Below the pieces are notes generated by a model. The model was given only the letters and a program-made list of their open reading frames with translations, was not told the origin of the DNA and ran no database searches. The translations under genes and the position numbers were made by a program. Positions 60,504 through 64,000 of a DNA stretch of 64,000 nt are shown in pieces; within the stretch, counting starts at the first letter, position 1; the number at the start of each line of letters is the position of its first letter. The stretch is from Peribacillus sp044761985 (GTDB lineage Bacteria; Bacillota; Bacilli; Bacillales; DSM-1321), in assembly GCF_044761985.1 (NCBI RefSeq), contig NZ_JBIWDK010000003.1, positions 124,001 to 188,000 on the forward strand. The letters are read 5' to 3'.

Positions 60504-60541
60504 AAAAATGGCCCCGGTAAGAATACTAGGGCCATTTTTCT
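60504..60541. terminator. Terminator between dedA copy 2 and CNNM copy 2
   Basis: AAAAATGGCCC / GGGCCATTTTT stem between convergent genes, T run on both strands. Confidence 0.88.
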
Positions 60542-60546
60542 TATTC

Positions 60547-61878
60547 TTAATCTTGTGGAAGGTTCTCCTCAAGTGTCAGCTGTTCTACTTTTTTTGTCAC
60601 TTCAATAAAACGGATGGCGTGTTCATCCATCTCAATGACTTTGAAACAGAAACCATCTTTTTCCATGATGTCGCCAACTAGTACATCATAATTTTCCGTT
60701 AAGATCCAGCCACCGATTGTATCTACATCCTCTTCATCCAGGTGAATGCCAAGTAAGTCATTCACGTCTTTTACTAGAAGTTTGGAATCCAAGATATAGT
60801 GTCCATCCTTGATCTTACGAATGGAAGGAACTTCATCGATATCGAATTCATCACGAATTTCCCCGACGATTTCCTCAAGGATATCTTCAACGGTGACGAG
60901 ACCGGAAGTACCACCATATTCATCCATCAAGATGGCCATGTGAATCCGCTCTTTTTGCATTTTTAGCAGTAATGTGTGAATGGGTATATTCTCCATGACC
61001 CGAATGATCGGGCGGGTATATTGTTCAATGGTTTTGGACTGGATATCCCGGTCCTTAATTAGGTCAGAAAAAACTTCTTTCAGATTGACCAAGCCAATCA
61101 CATGATCCTTATCACCTTCGACAACGGGGTAACGCGTGTATTTTTCCGTTTTGGCAACATCGACGAAACCTTGTACGGTTTCATCTTTGGAAATGGTAAG
61201 GATTTCTGTTCTTGGAACCATGATTTCCTTGGCTACCCGGTCATCAAAATCAAATATATTGCTTACATATTTGAATTCAGATTGATTGATTTCCCCGCTT
61301 TTATAGCTGTCCGAAAGGATGAAACGCAATTCTTCCTCCGTGTGAGCAAGCTCGCTTTCCGAAGCGGATTTGAAGCCGAATAATCCAACGACAAACCGAG
61401 AGGAATGATTCAATAACCAGATGAACGGGAACGCGATCTTATGGAAAAGGATCAGAGGTTTGGCGATGGCCAAGGCCACCTCTTCCGCTTTTTGGATGGC
61501 AACCGTTTTAGGTGCGAGTTCACCTACGACGACATTCAAGAAGGTCATTAGGGAAAATGCAATGATAAAGGACAGAATACCTGCCACGTTGTTCGGAATA
61601 TGTAATAGTTCGAATAAAGGTTCTATCAATTTATAGATTGTCGGTTGCCCAAGCCACCCAAGTCCAAGGGCGGTCACGGTAATGCCGAGCTGCGTTGCCG
61701 ATAGGTACTCATCGAGATCTGATGTCACCTTTTTTGCAGCTAAGGCTTTCCTGTTTCCTTCTTCTATCAATTGGTCGATTCGCGAGCTTCGTACCCTAAT
61801 GATTGAAAACTCGGAAGCAACAAAAAAGGCGGTTAAAGCGATTAAGATAATGACTAAGGCTAAACTAAATATGTCCAA
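60547..61878 (-). CDS. CNNM/CorC family membrane protein with CBS pair, copy 2
   Basis: The 443-residue protein repeats the layout of the one at 56097: CNNM domain (FFVASEFSIIRVRSSRIDQL, QLGITVTALGLGWLGQPTI, GELAPKTVAIQKAEEV), CBS pair (MVPRTEILTISKDE, MAILMDEYGGTSGLVTVEDI) and CorC_HlyC domain. The start is TTG 61878; no clear ribosome binding site lies directly before it, whereas a perfect GGAGGTGA is 60 bases further upstream. The true start or a coupled leader frame is thus uncertain. A probable cation exporter. Confidence 0.88.
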   Translation of the reverse strand: MDIFSLALVIILIALTAFFVASEFSIIRVRSSRIDQLIEEGNRKALAAKKVTSDLDEYLSATQLGITVTALGLGWLGQPTIYKLIEPLFELLHIPNNVAGILSFIIAFSLMTFLNVVVGELAPKTVAIQKAEEVALAIAKPLILFHKIAFPFIWLLNHSSRFVVGLFGFKSASESELAHTEEELRFILSDSYKSGEINQSEFKYVSNIFDFDDRVAKEIMVPRTEILTISKDETVQGFVDVAKTEKYTRYPVVEGDKDHVIGLVNLKEVFSDLIKDRDIQSKTIEQYTRPIIRVMENIPIHTLLLKMQKERIHMAILMDEYGGTSGLVTVEDILEEIVGEIRDEFDIDEVPSIRKIKDGHYILDSKLLVKDVNDLLGIHLDEEDVDTIGGWILTENYDVLVGDIMEKDGFCFKVIEMDEHAIRFIEVTKKVEQLTLEENLPQD

Positions 61879-62144
61879 TAGTGAGGGATGTAATTGAACC
61901 GTTTACTTGCACCAAACGGGTGAATTATCCCAGTCACCTCCCAAAAACAAAAATGAATAAAATGTATAATGACTGTAAAAAAAGTAGATGGAATGATCTT
62001 GAAATGAATGTCTTCGAGCTTTTCTTTACGAATCTGTAGATTTATTCATCACGATTATACAAGTCACCTAATTATAGTATAAGGAACTATCAGGGAATCA
62101 GTCAAAAATTACACACTACTTCCCCGTGATTTGGTGACTTTTAC

Positions 62145-63254
62145 TTATGATTTTGTTTTTACGCGTATGGAGAATGTAGTTAAGAAGTCCGTTGAATGAC
62201 AAGTCAAGGTCCCTTGATGCTTGAGGATGATTTCCTTGCAAACGAATAGTCCCAACCCTGTGCCCCTTTTTTTCGTTGTGATGAAGGGTTCAAAGATGCT
62301 AGGAAGCACCTCGGAAGGTATCTTTGGACCGTTATTAGAAATATTCAAGGTTAGGAAACCTGATGCTACCGAACCGGAAATGTCTATGGATGGATTTGGC
62401 GTTTCCGTAACTACATCCAGGGCATTCAATATGATATTGAGTAACACTTGCCTGAATTCCTCCTTGGAGCCGGCCAACTGGGCTTCGCCCTCAATATTAC
62501 AGGAGACGGAAGCATTTACTTCCAAGATGCTAGGGTATAGGAATTCAATAACTTCATCTACCAGGGGGGCGATTGGAAATATTTCAATTTGTGTAGTATC
62601 CGTTTCCCTCTTTGAAAGGTTAAGAAATTGTGTAATCCGATAATTAAGCTGATCCAATTCCTTTGAAATGATGTCCAGATACTTAATCTCTGGCTGTTCG
62701 GCTTGTAATAATTGAATGAAACCCATGATGGAAGTAAGGGGATTCCGGAACTCATGGACAAAACTTGATGTCATCTGGCCTAAAAGGGTCAAACGGTCTT
62801 TATGATTTGGATTGATCAGCTGATATTGCTCCGCAACCTGCTTCGTCTTTAAATCGGTATAACTGGATAAAGCGAAATAAATGAGTTTATCGAAGTACGC
62901 ATTTATTTGGTGGATAACCGCAGATAGTTCTCCTTTGATGGCTTCGTAAGAGAGAAATTGATCAATGATGATCGATCTTCCGGTAGAGGTTATGGAAAAG
63001 AACATATCCATATTCAAATGCTGTTTAACCCGGCCGGCTGAAATCTTTTCCCCTAAATCCTTCAGCATATCATCTATGTTAGTATCTGTATTTTTCAGTT
63101 GTTTCATCAGTGAATTTAGAATTTTTTCTATTTCTTCTTCAAAATATTCTATATAGCCATCTGACAAATGCTTTAATCGCTCTTTCCATTCGGTAAGGAT
63201 AGTAGTTTTATGAGAAGATAGGAAGTGAAGAGTCATTTCTCGATTCAATACCAT
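62145..63254 (-). CDS. Soluble sensor histidine kinase
   Basis: The 369-residue kinase lacks membrane segments. Residues about 1-150 form an all-helical sensor domain (RsbRD_N-like in appearance), followed by HisKA with the phospho-His in SSFVHEFRNPLTSI and an ATPase domain (NIILNALDVV, TKKRGTGLGLFVCKEII). The layout is that of orphan cytoplasmic kinases in the sporulation phosphorelay group. No response regulator is adjacent. ATG 63254 follows GGAGGG; an upstream ATG 63266 overlaps it. Confidence 0.88.
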   Translation of the reverse strand: MVLNREMTLHFLSSHKTTILTEWKERLKHLSDGYIEYFEEEIEKILNSLMKQLKNTDTNIDDMLKDLGEKISAGRVKQHLNMDMFFSITSTGRSIIIDQFLSYEAIKGELSAVIHQINAYFDKLIYFALSSYTDLKTKQVAEQYQLINPNHKDRLTLLGQMTSSFVHEFRNPLTSIMGFIQLLQAEQPEIKYLDIISKELDQLNYRITQFLNLSKRETDTTQIEIFPIAPLVDEVIEFLYPSILEVNASVSCNIEGEAQLAGSKEEFRQVLLNIILNALDVVTETPNPSIDISGSVASGFLTLNISNNGPKIPSEVLPSIFEPFITTKKRGTGLGLFVCKEIILKHQGTLTCHSTDFLTTFSIRVKTKS

Positions 63255-63460
63255 TTTGCCCTCCATGTGTAGGAAAATGAATTTATCTTACTTAATTATG
63301 AATGAATTAGAATATAATTCCAAAATGTAATATATGGTTTTAATAATAACAGATTGAAAGCGTTCTTTAAATACTCATTCATGCGGTAAATGATCGGTAA
63401 AAGGGGAAAGGCTTTGTTTATATTAGGTAAACATTGTATTAATAGGGGGTTTACACATAT

Positions 63461-63500
63461 AAAAAAGGCACCGTTCATTATTGACGGGTACCTTTTTTTT
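63461..63500 (-). terminator. Terminator of the Mn-type CDF gene
   Basis: On the minus strand AAAGGTACCCGTCA and TGAACGGTGCCTTT pair with wobbles and are followed by T residues. Confidence 0.7.
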
Positions 63501-64000
63501 GAAATGTATAGGGTTCGATATGGACAATGACATGTTTGATGTCATGTTCCTTTAATAAGTTTTCTTCAACCTTCACTGTAATGTCATGACTTTGGATGAC
63601 GGTCAAGAGCGGATTGACATGCACGGTTGTTTCAACCAGAATTTCATTCCCATGCATCCGAGCTTTAATTTCACTCATGTCTTTCACCCCATCCGTCAAC
63701 AGGATGGTTTGACCTATTTGTTGGAGATGCTGTTCATCGAAACCGTCGGTCAAGGAAAGTGAAGCGTCGTGGAAAATATCCCAAGCCGTTTTACAGATCA
63801 TCAGACCTACCACTAAAGCCGCAACCGCATCCAACCAGTCTATGCCGATTGTGGTACCGATAATACCTACGAAAGCACCGATACTGACAAGAGCATCAGA
63901 ACGGTTGTCCTGTGCGACAGCATGGATGGAGGCGCTGTTTATTTTTTTGCTTAAAGCCAAGTTGTAACGATAAACCCCGTACATGAAGATGGCGGAGAAT
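63478..64000 (-). CDS. Cation diffusion facilitator, manganese type (MneP/MneS-like), partial
   Basis: The reading frame is open to the window end, so the N-terminal part is missing; about 173 C-terminal residues are seen. Membrane segments around SDALVSIGAFVGIIGTTIGI and the site AQDNRSDAL show a DxxxD motif in place of HxxxD, the signature of Mn-exporting CDF proteins (such as B. subtilis MneP/MneS). The cytoplasmic C-terminal domain follows (LTDGVKDMSEIKARMHGNEI, HDIKHVIVHIEPY). It differs from the HxxxD zinc exporter at 30398. Confidence 0.88.
   Translation of the reverse strand, partial: FSAIFMYGVYRYNLALSKKINSASIHAVAQDNRSDALVSIGAFVGIIGTTIGIDWLDAVAALVVGLMICKTAWDIFHDASLSLTDGFDEQHLQQIGQTILLTDGVKDMSEIKARMHGNEILVETTVHVNPLLTVIQSHDITVKVEENLLKEHDIKHVIVHIEPYTFQKKGTRQ

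Overview
The window looks like chromosomal DNA of a Bacillaceae bacterium. Genes start with AGGAGG-type ribosome binding sites, frequent TTG/GTG starts are present, and there are Spx, PucR, YkfB/YkfC, YjcZ, YtvI-like, CspD-like, SipW and CalY/TasA-type proteins. Gene content resembles the Bacillus/Peribacillus group, but the species cannot be fixed from the sequence alone. No rRNA, tRNA, CRISPR array, transposase or phage module was seen.

Layout. 1-8 kb: the end of an ArsB-type pump, an Lrp/AsnC regulator, purine nucleoside phosphorylase, an AT-rich insert of three exported proteins (a Cys-rich secreted protein, a lipid-anchored subtilase, a BamE-like lipoprotein), a paired half-size chromate transporter and a gamma-glutamyltransferase-like enzyme. 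The Lrp, CHR pair and GGT genes recall the ywrABCD region of B. subtilis, here split by the insert. 8-12.3 kb: a matrix-fibre type operon of a CalY/TasA-like protein, a thermolysin-like protease, an acidic TapA-like protein and the signal peptidase SipW, with SinR-like sites upstream. 12.3-14.6 kb and 20.8-27.9 kb: two purine/ureide catabolism blocks (urate permease, OHCU decarboxylase, HIU hydrolase; PucR, a Rieske oxygenase, allantoate amidohydrolase, PucG, allantoinase). No uricase is visible. Between them lies a murein-peptide operon (DUF819 membrane protein, dipeptide epimerase, NlpC/P60 endopeptidase) plus a TetR and a DUF2798 gene.

28-36.5 kb: DedA, YjcZ-like peptide, phosphoesterase, zinc CDF exporter, a two-component system, an Spx paralogue lacking the first redox cysteine, an orphan ModB permease, an acetyltransferase and a cold shock protein. 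36.6-40.7 kb: a class I ribonucleotide reductase operon (large subunit, small subunit, flavodoxin-like protein) behind a cobalamin riboswitch and an intrinsic terminator. 41-56 kb: Mn-dependent pyrophosphatase, SulP permease, two sister zinc-ribbon microproteins, MFS and CitMHS transporters, Cu/Zn-SOD lipoprotein, TrhO, nitronate monooxygenase, three regulators or acetyltransferases and a YtvI-like protein. 56-64 kb: two paralogous CNNM/CBS proteins, a short YitT protein, a two-domain YtkA-like lipoprotein, a second DedA, a soluble histidine kinase and a Mn-type CDF exporter running off the end.

Functionally, the clearest assembled pathway is urate/allantoin use as nitrogen source: uptake by the NCS2 permease, HIU and OHCU processing, allantoin to allantoate to ureidoglycine, then transamination with glyoxylate, under PucR. 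Several short genes (45-67 aa) with strong ribosome binding sites were found by reading the intergenic regions.
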